A stretch of 64,000 nucleotides of DNA from assembly GCA_902778455.1 (NCBI GenBank), contig CACYXR010000001.1:186001-250000 (forward strand), given 5' to 3'. The number at the start of each line of letters is the position of its first letter. Position 1 is the first letter of the stretch. This document shows positions 48,216 to 56,401 of this stretch, piece after piece. Source of the stretch: an uncultured Selenomonadaceae bacterium. Lineage in GTDB: Bacteria; Bacillota; Negativicutes; Selenomonadales; Selenomonadaceae. The position numbers and the translations under genes were made by a program. The notes below the pieces were generated by a model, which saw only the letters and a program-made list of their open reading frames with translations, was not told where the DNA came from and did not search any database.

Positions 48216-49070
48216 ATGCGGCTGCCTTCGGTACTTTCCATCGCCGGAAGCGACTCGTCCGGCGGCGCGGGCATCCAGGCGGACATCAAGACAGCGGCTG
48301 CCAACGGCGTTTTTGCCATGACTGCGGTCACGGCGCTGACCGCGCAGAACACGATGGGCGTCACGGGCATCCACGAGGTCCCGCCGGAATTTCTCGCCGA
48401 AGAAATCGATGCGGTCTTCGCCGACATCCGCCCCGACGCGGTAAAGATCGGCATGGTGTCATCCGTGCCGCTGATACGCGCCATCGCCGAACGGCTTTCC
48501 GTCCACAAAGCAGAGCATATCGTCGTCGACCCCGTGATTGTCGCGACCAGCGGTTCCCGCCTTTTGGACGAGAACGCGGCGGACGCACTGGCGTCGGAGC
48601 TTTTCCCTCTGGCGGAAATTGTCACGCCGAACCTGCCGGAGCTTTTCGTGCTCGACCGGATTGCCGGCGGCTCGCCGGAAAGCGAGGAAGCCTATCGTTC
48701 GCTGGAAGCACGGGAAGAGACGGGGAAGCGCATCGGGGCGCGCTTCGGCTGCTCCGTTCTGATTAAGGGCGGCCACGCCCCCGGAAATTCACGGGCAGAC
48801 GATTTGCTTGTCACCGGGGACGGCGTCAAAGTGTTCCCCGGCGAGCGCGTCGACACGAAAAATACCCACGGCACCGGCTGCACCCTTTCCACCGCCATCG
48901 CGTCAAACCTCGCCAAAGGCATGACGCTCCCGAAAGCGGTGGAACGAGCGAAAGCCTATGTGACCGGCGCGCTCGCCGCGGGGCTGGAGCTTGGGAACGG
49001 CAGCGGACCGCTGCACCACGGCTTCGCACTGCGAAGCGAATTCTTGGGAACGGGCGAAGACAATGCCTGA
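48216..49070 (+). CDS. thiD: Hydroxymethylpyrimidine (phospho)kinase
   Basis: The 284-residue protein starts MRLPSVLSIAGSDSSGGAGIQ, the typical ThiD start, and has DAVKIGMVSS, VDPVIVATSG, TPNLPE and the anion-hole GTGCTLSTAIASNLAKG. ThiD phosphorylates the thiamine pyrimidine twice; some members act on pyridoxal. No other thiamine gene or TPP riboswitch is nearby. A TATAGT at 48175-48180 may be the -10 of its promoter. The end overlaps the next start by eight bases. Confidence 0.92.
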   Translation: MRLPSVLSIAGSDSSGGAGIQADIKTAAANGVFAMTAVTALTAQNTMGVTGIHEVPPEFLAEEIDAVFADIRPDAVKIGMVSSVPLIRAIAERLSVHKAEHIVVDPVIVATSGSRLLDENAADALASELFPLAEIVTPNLPELFVLDRIAGGSPESEEAYRSLEAREETGKRIGARFGCSVLIKGGHAPGNSRADDLLVTGDGVKVFPGERVDTKNTHGTGCTLSTAIASNLAKGMTLPKAVERAKAYVTGALAAGLELGNGSGPLHHGFALRSEFLGTGEDNA

Positions 49071-49821
49071 CCTGTCGCCCGCCGCTTTCGCCGCGCATCT
49101 CGCGCCGATGCTTTGCGTTTTCGCCGCCGCCTTTCTCCAGTCCGCCACAGGCTTCGGTCTCGTGATGATCGCCTCTCCGCTATTGATGTATTTCTACGAC
49201 TCGAAGCTTGTGATCCCGATTATCGCGATGTTCGCCTGCTGCGGCAACGTCACACAAAGCTTCCTGCTGCGCCGCCATACGCGCTTCGCGTTGGTCGGCT
49301 GGCTGACGCTGGGCGCGCTGGTCGGCCAGCCCATCGGGCTCCAAATTTATCAGATTGTGCCCAGCATCTGGCTGAAGCTGATTGTCAGCATCGTGATCTT
49401 GATTTCGCTGGCGCTGATGCAGGCTTTCCATGTCCGCGCCGAAATCCGTCCGAGGAACAGTTTCATCACAGGGCTGATTGCCGGCACGTCGGCCACCACC
49501 ACCGGCATGAGCGGGCCGCCGTTGATCCTTTACTTTTCTCACGCGCAGCTGACGCCGACAGAAATCCGCGCCACGGCCTGCACTTTTTTCGCCGTCAGCA
49601 ACGTCCTCGCGCTGACAGCGTTTTGGCTCGGCGGCGTCGCTCTCGCCGAGCCGATGCGCGAGGCTTTCTATATGCTGCCCGCACTGGCGCTGGGCGTCAG
49701 CGCGGGGATGATCGCGGCGGGACGCGTCCCGGCGAAAGAGTTCCGCACGGTACTCTATGTCATCCTCGTCATCATGTGCCTGCATACAATCTGGAACACG
49801 GTTAAAATATTGGGAGTATAG
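49063..49821 (+). CDS. TSUP (TauE/SafE-type) sulfur or organic anion permease
   Basis: The ATG at 49063 overlaps thiD by eight bases. The 252-residue protein has about eight hydrophobic helices, with the TSUP pattern AAFLQSATGFGLVMIASPLLMYF at the start and the repeat half GLIAGTSATTTGMSGPPLILYF. The family moves sulfite, sulfolactate, taurine-related or other small anions. The position next to thiD does not define the substrate. Confidence 0.88.
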   Translation: MPDLSPAAFAAHLAPMLCVFAAAFLQSATGFGLVMIASPLLMYFYDSKLVIPIIAMFACCGNVTQSFLLRRHTRFALVGWLTLGALVGQPIGLQIYQIVPSIWLKLIVSIVILISLALMQAFHVRAEIRPRNSFITGLIAGTSATTTGMSGPPLILYFSHAQLTPTEIRATACTFFAVSNVLALTAFWLGGVALAEPMREAFYMLPALALGVSAGMIAAGRVPAKEFRTVLYVILVIMCLHTIWNTVKILGV

Positions 49822-49822
49822 C

Positions 49823-50398
49823 ATGAAAGAAATACTTTGGATTCGCCATGCGCAGAGCATCGGAAACGCCGGGATGCCGACGGAAAACCGCTCCTCGTTC
49901 CCGCTTTCGGCGCTGGGCGTAGAGCAGGCGAAGCTGCTCGCGAACAAAATCCCCTTCACCCCCGACCTGATCGTCGCCTCCCCATTTCGTCGCGCCTGGG
50001 AAACGGCGGCCCCCACCTCGGCGCGCTATCCGACTGTGAAAATGGAAATCTGGCCGGAAATCCATGAATTTACCTACCTCTCCCCCGCCACCTGCGTCGG
50101 CACGACCGCGGAAGATCGCCGCCCGCGCGTCAAAGCGTACTGGGGCGCCCTTGACCCGGACTACCGCGACGGCGACGACGCCGAGACCTTCCGCGACGTC
50201 ATGGGACGCGCGGAGCTTGCCATCGAACATCTGACCAACCGCTGGGAGCAGCATATTATCCTCTTTTCCCATGAGCAGTTCATCAAATGCGTCCAGCTCG
50301 CCCTGCGCGCTCCCGATATGACCGTGGAGGGGAAAATGCGCTCGTTCCCGGATTTGCCGCCGATACGGAACTGCGAAATGATTCCGTTGCATTTATGA
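49823..50398 (+). CDS. Histidine phosphatase superfamily protein
   Basis: The ATG at 49823 follows GGGAG and starts two bases after the permease gene. The 191-residue protein opens with LWIRHAQSIGN, the phosphoglycerate-mutase-like RH(G/A) motif with the nucleophile His, and has the second Arg in SPFRRAWETA, a Glu in EFTYL and the second His in LFSHEQF. It is a small-molecule phosphatase or mutase of unknown substrate, probably in the same operon as thiD and the permease. Confidence 0.88.
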   Translation: MKEILWIRHAQSIGNAGMPTENRSSFPLSALGVEQAKLLANKIPFTPDLIVASPFRRAWETAAPTSARYPTVKMEIWPEIHEFTYLSPATCVGTTAEDRRPRVKAYWGALDPDYRDGDDAETFRDVMGRAELAIEHLTNRWEQHIILFSHEQFIKCVQLALRAPDMTVEGKMRSFPDLPPIRNCEMIPLHL

Positions 50399-50472
50399 CC
50401 AAGTCTCTTCTTTTGATATATAAATGAATACAATCTTTTTTTATTCATCGTCATATAATTTATTTTTCATAC

Positions 50473-50501
50473 TTGCAGGGATTCCGTATTTTATGTAGAA
50501 T
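50473..50501 (+). promoter_or_regulatory. Promoter of the soluble chemoreceptor gene
   Basis: TTGCAG at 50473-50478 and TAGAAT at 50496-50501 are 17 bases apart, in an AT-rich gap. Confidence 0.7.
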
Positions 50502-50545
50502 AGAGAAGGTACAGAATTTTTGATTGCAAGAGGGGGCAATTATTT

Positions 50546-51367
50546 ATGACTGCGGAAGAACTTTTTGATGCTTTCAAAGCGATTATGCCTTATTTCAATC
50601 CTGTCACGCGCGACGATCTGGCGATCCGCCTGACAGACCGGGAAAAGATTATCGCCTATCTGCCGGGCAACCAGGTCGACATCCATAACAAAGTGGGCGA
50701 CCCGATTACGCCGCGCATGGCACACTGCCTCAAAGAGAACAAAGCAGAGGAATATAACCTGGACCGGGAAAAGTACGGCGTAGCGGTCAAGATCATCAAC
50801 GTGCCGCTTCATGACGACCACGGCGTCGTCATCGGCATGTTCTCGACCATCCTGAACATCGACCACAGCATGCAGCTCGTCGAGACGGTCAATTCCCTGA
50901 CGCGGCTGACGCAGACGGTCTACGACTCCGTCGAGCAGGTGGCGAAGAGCGCCACCGAACTGGCGGACGCCGGGCAGCAGTCCATCTCGCAGGCGCAGGC
51001 CCTGAAAGAAAAGAACGCCGACACCGTCAAGGTCATCGACTTCATCAACAGCATCGCCGGCCAGACGAACCTTCTCGGCCTGAACGCGGCCATCGAGGCT
51101 GCGCGCGCGGGCGAGCAGGGGCGCGGCTTCGCGGTGGTCGCGGAAGAAGTCCGCAAGCTGGCCGAGCAGTCCCGTGAAGCGACAGAGAAGATTCAGCAGA
51201 CGCTGAACGATATGAATTCCGCGGTCAACGAGATTTCCCGCGCTATCGAGACCACGGGCGCCATCAGCCAGGAGCAGGCCGCATCCACGGAGGAGATCAC
51301 GGCGAACCTCGCAGAAGTCACGAAAGCCATCAAGGAACTGGAGGAATTCGCACAGTCGATGTGCTGA
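50546..51367 (+). CDS. Soluble methyl-accepting chemotaxis-like protein
   Basis: AGAGGGGGC precedes the ATG. The 273-residue protein has no membrane segment. An N-terminal PAS-like sensor (about 1-110, with [11 protein letters not shown] and [12 protein letters not shown]) is joined to a short signalling hairpin whose tip reads [43 protein letters not shown], the strict chemoreceptor sequence that contacts CheA and CheW. Such short cytosolic receptors occur in Clostridia and Negativicutes. No other chemotaxis gene is in the window. The next gene encodes a binding lipoprotein. Confidence 0.9.
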   Translation: MTAEELFDAFKAIMPYFNPVTRDDLAIRLTDREKIIAYLPGNQVDIHNKVGDPITPRMAHCLKENKAEEYNLDREKYGVAVKIINVPLHDDHGVVIGMFSTILNIDHSMQLVETVNSLTRLTQTVYDSVEQVAKSATELADAGQQSISQAQALKEKNADTVKVIDFINSIAGQTNLLGLNAAIEAARAGEQGRGFAVVAEEVRKLAEQSREATEKIQQTLNDMNSAVNEISRAIETTGAISQEQAASTEEITANLAEVTKAIKELEEFAQSMC

Positions 51368-51388
51368 TCGCGAGAAACAGGAAAAATG

Positions 51389-51421
51389 GCGGTTGCCTAT
51401 CGGATCGGCAGCCGCTTTTTT
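51389..51421 (+). terminator. Rho-independent terminator
   Basis: GCGGTTGCC and GGCAGCCGC pair (one G-T) and are followed by a T-run. It separates the chemoreceptor from the binding-protein gene. Confidence 0.85.
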
Positions 51422-51443
51422 CTTACGGACAGGAGAATGATCG

Positions 51444-52376
51444 ATGGGTCAAAAAAGCATCAGGCGCGCGCTCACGCTTGTTTTGTTGCTCTGTCTGTTT
51501 GGAGTGCTGACAGGCTGCGGAAATCAGGCAAAAAAGGAAACCATCGTCTATATGACGCATAATGACAAAGCAGTTTTTGGTTCCTTCATCAAGGAGGAAT
51601 TCGACAAAATCGCCAAGCAAAAAAACTATCCGGTACAATACCTCGACGCCGGCGGGAACGCAGACAAGCAAATCGCGCAGTTCGAGGAAGCCGTGAAAAA
51701 CGGGGCGAAGCAGATTGTCCTCTTGGCCGTCGATGAAACAAAGATCGTGCCCGCCGTGGAAAAAGCGGTTGCCGCCGGAGTCAACGTCGTCGCAGTCAAC
51801 CGCCATCTGCGGACCGAAAAAGTCTGCGGTGTTTATTCCGACGAATACGGCGCAGGGCAGATGCAGGCCGAGTACATGGAACGGAACCTGCCAACAGGCG
51901 CAAGCGTCTTTTACTTGCAGGGAAATCCCGCGCAGCTGAGCTCGAAGCTCCGCTGGGAAGGCTTCCGCGACTCCTGCCTTGAAAGGCGCCCGGACATCCA
52001 GCTCGTGGACAGCCGTCCGGGGGACTACAGCAGGGAAAAAGCCAAGAGCATCACCGAGGAATGGATTCAGAATTTCGCGCAGATTGACGCCGTCATTTGC
52101 GCCAACGACGAGATGGCGCTGGGGGCGCTGGCCGCGCTGAAGGAAGCCCACCATTCACGGGGCTGCATCATCTCGGGAATCGATGCGACGCCGGACGCCC
52201 TCGCAGCCATCGAGTCGGGCGAGATGCGCCAGACCATCAAGCAGGACGCCCAACGCCAGGCAAACGGCGCATTCCAGATTATCGAGGCGCTGGCCCGAGG
52301 GGAAAAGCGCCAGGGGGACGTCAAAATCCCGTTTATCCCGATTACCAAAGAAAACCTCGCACAGTTCAAAAAATAA
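51444..52376 (+). CDS. Sugar-type ABC substrate-binding lipoprotein
   Basis: ACAGGAGAATG precedes the ATG. The 310-residue protein has a lipoprotein signal (LLLLCLFGVLTGC) and a Peripla_BP_4 fold like ribose and galactose binding proteins: NGAKQIVLLAVDETKIVPAVEKA, GVNVVAVNRHL, AVICANDEMALGALAAL and ISGIDATPDALAAIESGEM. No permease or ATPase gene is next to it, so it is an orphan that may feed a distant transporter or a receptor. The ligand is not evident. A strong terminator follows. Confidence 0.88.
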   Translation: MGQKSIRRALTLVLLLCLFGVLTGCGNQAKKETIVYMTHNDKAVFGSFIKEEFDKIAKQKNYPVQYLDAGGNADKQIAQFEEAVKNGAKQIVLLAVDETKIVPAVEKAVAAGVNVVAVNRHLRTEKVCGVYSDEYGAGQMQAEYMERNLPTGASVFYLQGNPAQLSSKLRWEGFRDSCLERRPDIQLVDSRPGDYSREKAKSITEEWIQNFAQIDAVICANDEMALGALAALKEAHHSRGCIISGIDATPDALAAIESGEMRQTIKQDAQRQANGAFQIIEALARGEKRQGDVKIPFIPITKENLAQFKK

Positions 52377-52380
52377 GGCA

Positions 52381-52416
52381 TAGAAAAAGCCGACCGCAAT
52401 GGGCCGGCTTTTTCTA
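52381..52416. terminator. Bidirectional terminator
   Basis: TAGAAAAAGCCG and CGGCTTTTTCTA form a perfect 12-base-pair stem, usable by the convergent binding-protein and thioredoxin genes. Confidence 0.9.
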
Positions 52417-52420
52417 TACC

Positions 52421-52440
52421 TTTAAGGAAACGCTGAACAA
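52421..52440. repeat. Solo end of the MITE-like repeat
   Basis: TTTAAGGAAACGCTGAACAA closely resembles the terminal repeat of the elements at 22934 and 35804. The rest of the element is absent. Confidence 0.4.
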
Positions 52441-52445
52441 CAATA

Positions 52446-52931
52446 TCACAGCGCTTTCGACAAAAACGCTTCCAGCTCCGCCTCGCTCATACCGCCGAGA
52501 TGCTCCGCGATGATCGTGCCGTCCGTGCCGATCAGGATCGACTTGGGAATGGCGTCGATGGAATAATCCATCCCGATCTTGTTGACGTCGCCCGTATACA
52601 CGGGAACGTTCATGCCGCGTTCGGCAATCATCTTCTGCGCGTCCGCCGCAACATCGTCCACCGAAACCGCCGCGAAATTGAGCCGGTCGCCGTATTTCCT
52701 GTACATCGCTTCGATGGCGGGCATTTCGCCGACGCAGGGCGGGCACCATGTCGCCCAGAAATTCAGGTACAGCGGCTTCTCCCTTGCCAACCCGTAAATC
52801 GTCGCATCCCCCGTGTTAAGGCCCACCAACGTTTCATCCGGCGCGGCTTTCGCCGACGCCGTCGGGGCGCTTGCCAAAACCGCAAATCCGATTGCCAATA
52901 CCGCAAAAAACAAAACCGCAAATTTTTTCAT
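52446..52931 (-). CDS. TlpA/ResA-like exported thioredoxin
   Basis: The 161-residue protein has a signal peptide (MKKFAVLFFAVLAIGFAVLA, cut near ASA) and a thioredoxin fold with the active site FWATWCPPCVGEMPAIE, then IPKSILIGTDGTII with the cis-Pro. It should reduce or exchange disulfides outside the inner membrane. It overlaps the polyferredoxin gene by four bases, which suggests it is the electron acceptor of that membrane protein. Confidence 0.92.
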   Translation of the reverse strand: MKKFAVLFFAVLAIGFAVLASAPTASAKAAPDETLVGLNTGDATIYGLAREKPLYLNFWATWCPPCVGEMPAIEAMYRKYGDRLNFAAVSVDDVAADAQKMIAERGMNVPVYTGDVNKIGMDYSIDAIPKSILIGTDGTIIAEHLGGMSEAELEAFLSKAL

Positions 52932-53779
52932 TGTACATTACCTCCATTAAAATTTTCTTTTCCTGTGTTGAACTTCCGGAACGAGATGGCCGCCGTCGGG
53001 CACTCGGTCACGCACTTGCCGCAGGAAATGCAGTGGGCGTCTCCCGCGATTTCCGCGTCCATCGGACAAACCTGCGCGCATCGCCCGCAATGCACACAGG
53101 TCGTTTCGTCCACCGTCACGCCGAAGATTGCCAGCCGATTCCAAAAACCGTACCAAAGCCCCAGCGGGCAAGCAAACCGGCAAAACGGGCGGTAAACCGC
53201 CGTCATCGCAAGCAGGAACGCCGCCAGGATCGCGCCCTTCCAAACGGTCAGCCGTCCCGCCGCCTGGAACAGCTCCGGCCGGAGCGCTATCAGAGGAAGC
53301 GCGCCTTCGAGCATGCCTGCCGGACAGACGTAAGCGCAGAACAGCGGCTTTCCCGTGCCGACGGCAAAATACGCGAGATACGCGCCCGCGCCCGCGAGGA
53401 TCAGCATAGCCCAACGGAAACGCGTCAACGGACGCATCCACGACTTTTTCCCCAGCTTCGGCACCGGAACACGATGCAAAAGATCCTGTACCAGCCCGAA
53501 CGGACAAAGCCAACCGCAGATCATCCGTCCGAAGGCCAACGCGAACAGCAGCAGCAGCCCCAGCACATAGAGCGGAAATTTCGGATAAGCGCCGCTCATC
53601 GCGCTCTGCCATGAACCGACGGGGCACGCGCCGAGAGCGCCCGGACAGGAATAGCAGTTCAGCCCCGGCACACAGACCGATTTCAGAGGCCCGCGATACA
53701 GGCTGCCTGTCAGCCACCCGGGCAGATTCCCGTTTGCCAGCGCTGTCGCCACCGCCTGCACGGCAATCCGCTTAACCAA
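52928..53779 (-). CDS. NapH-like membrane polyferredoxin
   Basis: The start is TTG at 53779, overlapping the upstream small gene by eight bases. The 283-residue protein has an N-terminal Cys set (VCVPGLNCYSCPGALGACP), about five membrane helices with paired CysPro motifs (CGWLCPFG, CAYVCPAG, CRFACPLG) and two C-terminal [4Fe-4S] motifs (CVHCGRCAQVCP and CISCGKCVTECP). It probably passes electrons across the membrane. With the small CxxC protein and the TlpA-like protein it forms a compact redox operon. Confidence 0.9.
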   Translation of the reverse strand: MVKRIAVQAVATALANGNLPGWLTGSLYRGPLKSVCVPGLNCYSCPGALGACPVGSWQSAMSGAYPKFPLYVLGLLLLFALAFGRMICGWLCPFGLVQDLLHRVPVPKLGKKSWMRPLTRFRWAMLILAGAGAYLAYFAVGTGKPLFCAYVCPAGMLEGALPLIALRPELFQAAGRLTVWKGAILAAFLLAMTAVYRPFCRFACPLGLWYGFWNRLAIFGVTVDETTCVHCGRCAQVCPMDAEIAGDAHCISCGKCVTECPTAAISFRKFNTGKENFNGGNVQ

Positions 53780-53894
53780 GACCGACGCACTCCATGCAGA
53801 TCCGCGCCGCCTTCGCCAGCACCGCCCGATGCTCGCCGCGCAAGACGCCCGCCGCTATCAAGCCGAACGCCAAAAGCAAAAGCCAACGACGCAA
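53772..53894 (-). CDS. CD1871A-type small CxxC membrane protein
   Basis: This 40-residue frame is missed by length cut-offs. The TTG at 53894 is preferred because GGGGGG lies six bases before it; a GTG at 53900 sits directly on that site. The product starts MRRWLLLLAFGLIAAG, one membrane helix, then RGEHRAVLAKAARICMECVGLG with CxxC near the end. Clostridial CD1871A-family proteins have the same ending and also lie beside a polyferredoxin gene. It overlaps the polyferredoxin start by eight bases. Confidence 0.8.
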   Translation of the reverse strand: MRRWLLLLAFGLIAAGVLRGEHRAVLAKAARICMECVGLG

Positions 53895-54001
53895 AAGCAC
53901 TCCCCCCTTTCTATGCTATAGATATTGTAACGCAAGCAAGGCATTTCGCATAGAGGAAATTACGCACAGTTTTTTCATTTTGTTTTCATGTTATGTTCGT
54001 T

Positions 54002-54017
54002 TGTTTCACGTGAAACA
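54002..54017. promoter_or_regulatory. parS: parS centromere site, third copy
   Basis: The 16-bp TGTTTCACGTGAAACA is identical to the sites at 1112 and 1169 and lies in the gap upstream of glgC. The surrounding gap 53901-54165 is AT-rich and shows no other clear site; the glgC promoter was not resolved. Confidence 0.9.
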
Positions 54018-54165
54018 TTTTGATTCAAAAAATAATCGAATGACAGATTCCCTGCCTGCAAAAAATTCCCGTAAGTCCTAGCAGGAAAATTAAATTATAC
54101 GAAGAATTATAACAATAAATATACTTGTAACGAAAACTAAAATGAAGTGTAGGAGGGGAAGTAAC

Positions 54166-55252
54166 GTGAAAACGAGGTGCTTGGCCATGATTTTGGCCGG
54201 AGGCCAGGGGAGCCGTCTCGGGGTATTGACGGCGAAGGGATTTCCCGTTGTCGAACTGCGCGCATTCGGGAATCGAGCGCGTGGGCGTGCTGACGCAGTA
54301 CCGCCCGTTCGAGCTGAACAATTATCTCGGCAACGGCAACGCGTGGGATCTTGACGGCCGGGGAGGCGGCGTATTCATCCTGCCGCCGTACGCACGGGCG
54401 AAAGGCGCCGACTGGTACAGCGGAACGGCGGACGCGATTTACCAAAACCTGAATTTCATCGAAATGTCCGACCCGGAGTATGTGCTGATCTTGTCCGGCG
54501 ACCACATTTACGCGATGGATTACTCGAAGATGCTGGACGCGCATATCTCGAAGGGTGCTGAGGCGACCATCGGCGTGATCCGCGTTCCGATGGAGGAGGC
54601 GTCGCGGTTCGGCATTCTCGACGCGGAGCCGGACGGGCGCATTACGCGCTTCACCGAGAAGCCGGCTCAACCCACCAGCGACCTCGCTTCGATGGGCATC
54701 TACATTTTCACGAAAGACTTCCTGCACGACTATCTCGTCGAGGACGCGAAGCGCGAGGATTCGAGCCACGACTTCGGCAAGGACATCATCCCGAAGATGC
54801 TGGCCGACGGCGCGAAGCTGTTCTCCTATTCCTTCGACGGTTATTGGAAGGACGTCGGAACCATCGAGAGCCTCTGGCAGGCGAACATGGACTTCCTTGC
54901 CGACGATCCGCCGCTGAACACAGGCGGGACATGGCGCATCCATTCGGCGAACCCGGCCCTGCCGCCTCACTACATCGGACCGGATGCGGAGATTTCCCAC
55001 GCGCTTCTGAACGAGGGCGCAGTGGTGCTCGGCACGGTATCGCACTCGGTAATCTCGTCGGGCGTCCGCATCGGAAAAGGCGCGAAGGTCACGGATTCCG
55101 TCGTGATGCCCTTCGCGGTCATCGAGGACGGCGCGGTGGTAGACCACGCGATCCTCGGCCCGCGCACGAAGGTCGCCGCGGGCGCGCGGATCAAGGGTAC
55201 GCCGGATGCCATCGCGGTGACGGGCGAAAATGAAGTCGTTAAATCGGCTTGA
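54166..55252 (+). pseudogene. glgC: Glucose-1-phosphate adenylyltransferase, frameshifted near the N-terminus
   Basis: The original start is GTG at 54166 with AGGAGGGG before it, giving [23 protein letters not shown]. After codon 24 (ending 54237) the frame is lost; the correct continuation [23 protein letters not shown] begins at 54239 in another frame and runs to a stop at 55252. Compared with family members about 15 residues (the RxKPAVxFGGKYRII motif) are missing, which fits a 44-base deletion. The rest is intact, including [13 protein letters not shown] and [12 protein letters not shown]. GlgC makes ADP-glucose for glycogen synthesis. Either the gene is dead in this strain or the assembly has an error. 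Confidence 0.85.
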
Positions 55253-55264
55253 GGAGGAAAATCA

Positions 55265-56377
55265 ATGAAAAGAGTCATGAGCCTCGTGGACTTGCAGCGC
55301 GAGGAAGTATATATAAAGGAACTGACCCAGGACAGGCCGATTGCGTCGCTGCCCTTCGCGGGGCGGTACCGCCTCGTGGACTTTGCGCTTTCCAGCATGG
55401 TGACCTCGGGCATCCGGAATGTTGGCGTACTGCTGCCGGAAAATAAATCCCGCTCGATTCTCGACCATCTGCGTTCGGGCAAGGACTGGGATCTGGCGCG
55501 GCACCACAAAGGGCTTTTCTATCTGCCGCCGGTACGTCCGGAGAACGGCGAGAAAGCCAGCGATTTGCGAAATATTTATTACAACCTGAATTTCGTTGAG
55601 AACAGCAACGAGGAATATGTGCTGCTGGCGCGGGCCACATCGGTCTACAACATCGACTTCACGAAGGTGCTGAAATTCCATATCGACAACGGCGCGGATG
55701 TGACGTTGGTCACCAGCAAGGCGTGGCACAGCGATCCCTGCTCCGGCCTGATCGTGGAACCGGGGGAAAACGGGCACATCCGTGACGCCGCCATCAAACC
55801 GGAGCTGAAAGAGGGCGAGTACCGCTCCCTGGGCATTTTCCTGATGAGCAAGGAGCTGTTCTGCAACGTAGTTCGCTACGCCTTTGAGCATGGCGGCACG
55901 GATTTCCGCCGCGACGCAATCCTGAAGCAGGCGACCGGCCTGAAATTCTACACATATATCCACGACGGCTTCGCGGCGCGCATTTGCTCGACGCCGGCCT
56001 TCTACCTGTCGAACCTCAAGATGCTCGACCAGTCGGTTTGGGAAGAGCTTTTCATGAAAGAGAACGCGCCGATCATCACGAAGGTCAAGGATATGTCCCC
56101 CACCGAATACAAGGAAGGGGCGAACGTCAGGAACTCGCTGATTGCCAATGGCTGCGAGATCCACGGCACAGTGGAGAACAGCGTGATTTTCCGCAACGTG
56201 AAGGTTGCGCCGGGCGCGGTCATCAGGAATTCCGTCGTAATGGAAGACTGCGTCCTCGAAGCGCAGGCGGAAATCGAGCACGTCATCACCGACAAGGAAG
56301 TGACCATCACCCAGGGCAAGCGCCTGCGCGGCGCCATCAACTTCCCGGTCATGATCGGAAAGCATATCACGATATAA
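55265..56377 (+). CDS. glgD: Glucose-1-phosphate adenylyltransferase subunit GlgD
   Basis: GAGGAGGAAAATCA precedes the ATG. The 370-residue protein is GlgC-like (FAGRYRLVDFALSSMVTSGIRNVGVLL) but lacks the GGxGxRL pyrophosphorylase loop, as expected for GlgD. A left-handed beta-helix C-terminus (ANGCEIHGTVENSVIFRNVKVAPGAVI) is present. In Firmicutes GlgD usually supports the catalytic GlgC. It starts 12 bases after glgC, and here its partner is broken. Confidence 0.93.
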   Translation: MKRVMSLVDLQREEVYIKELTQDRPIASLPFAGRYRLVDFALSSMVTSGIRNVGVLLPENKSRSILDHLRSGKDWDLARHHKGLFYLPPVRPENGEKASDLRNIYYNLNFVENSNEEYVLLARATSVYNIDFTKVLKFHIDNGADVTLVTSKAWHSDPCSGLIVEPGENGHIRDAAIKPELKEGEYRSLGIFLMSKELFCNVVRYAFEHGGTDFRRDAILKQATGLKFYTYIHDGFAARICSTPAFYLSNLKMLDQSVWEELFMKENAPIITKVKDMSPTEYKEGANVRNSLIANGCEIHGTVENSVIFRNVKVAPGAVIRNSVVMEDCVLEAQAEIEHVITDKEVTITQGKRLRGAINFPVMIGKHITI

Positions 56378-56401
56378 ACATTCAAGGGGGGCGGAATAAC
56401 A

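Noticed and set aside
54248..55252. A working GlgC starting at TTG 54248
   Set aside because: No ribosome-binding site precedes it and it would lack the nucleotide-binding loop. The strong site at 54151 points to the GTG at 54166, so the gene is better called frameshifted.
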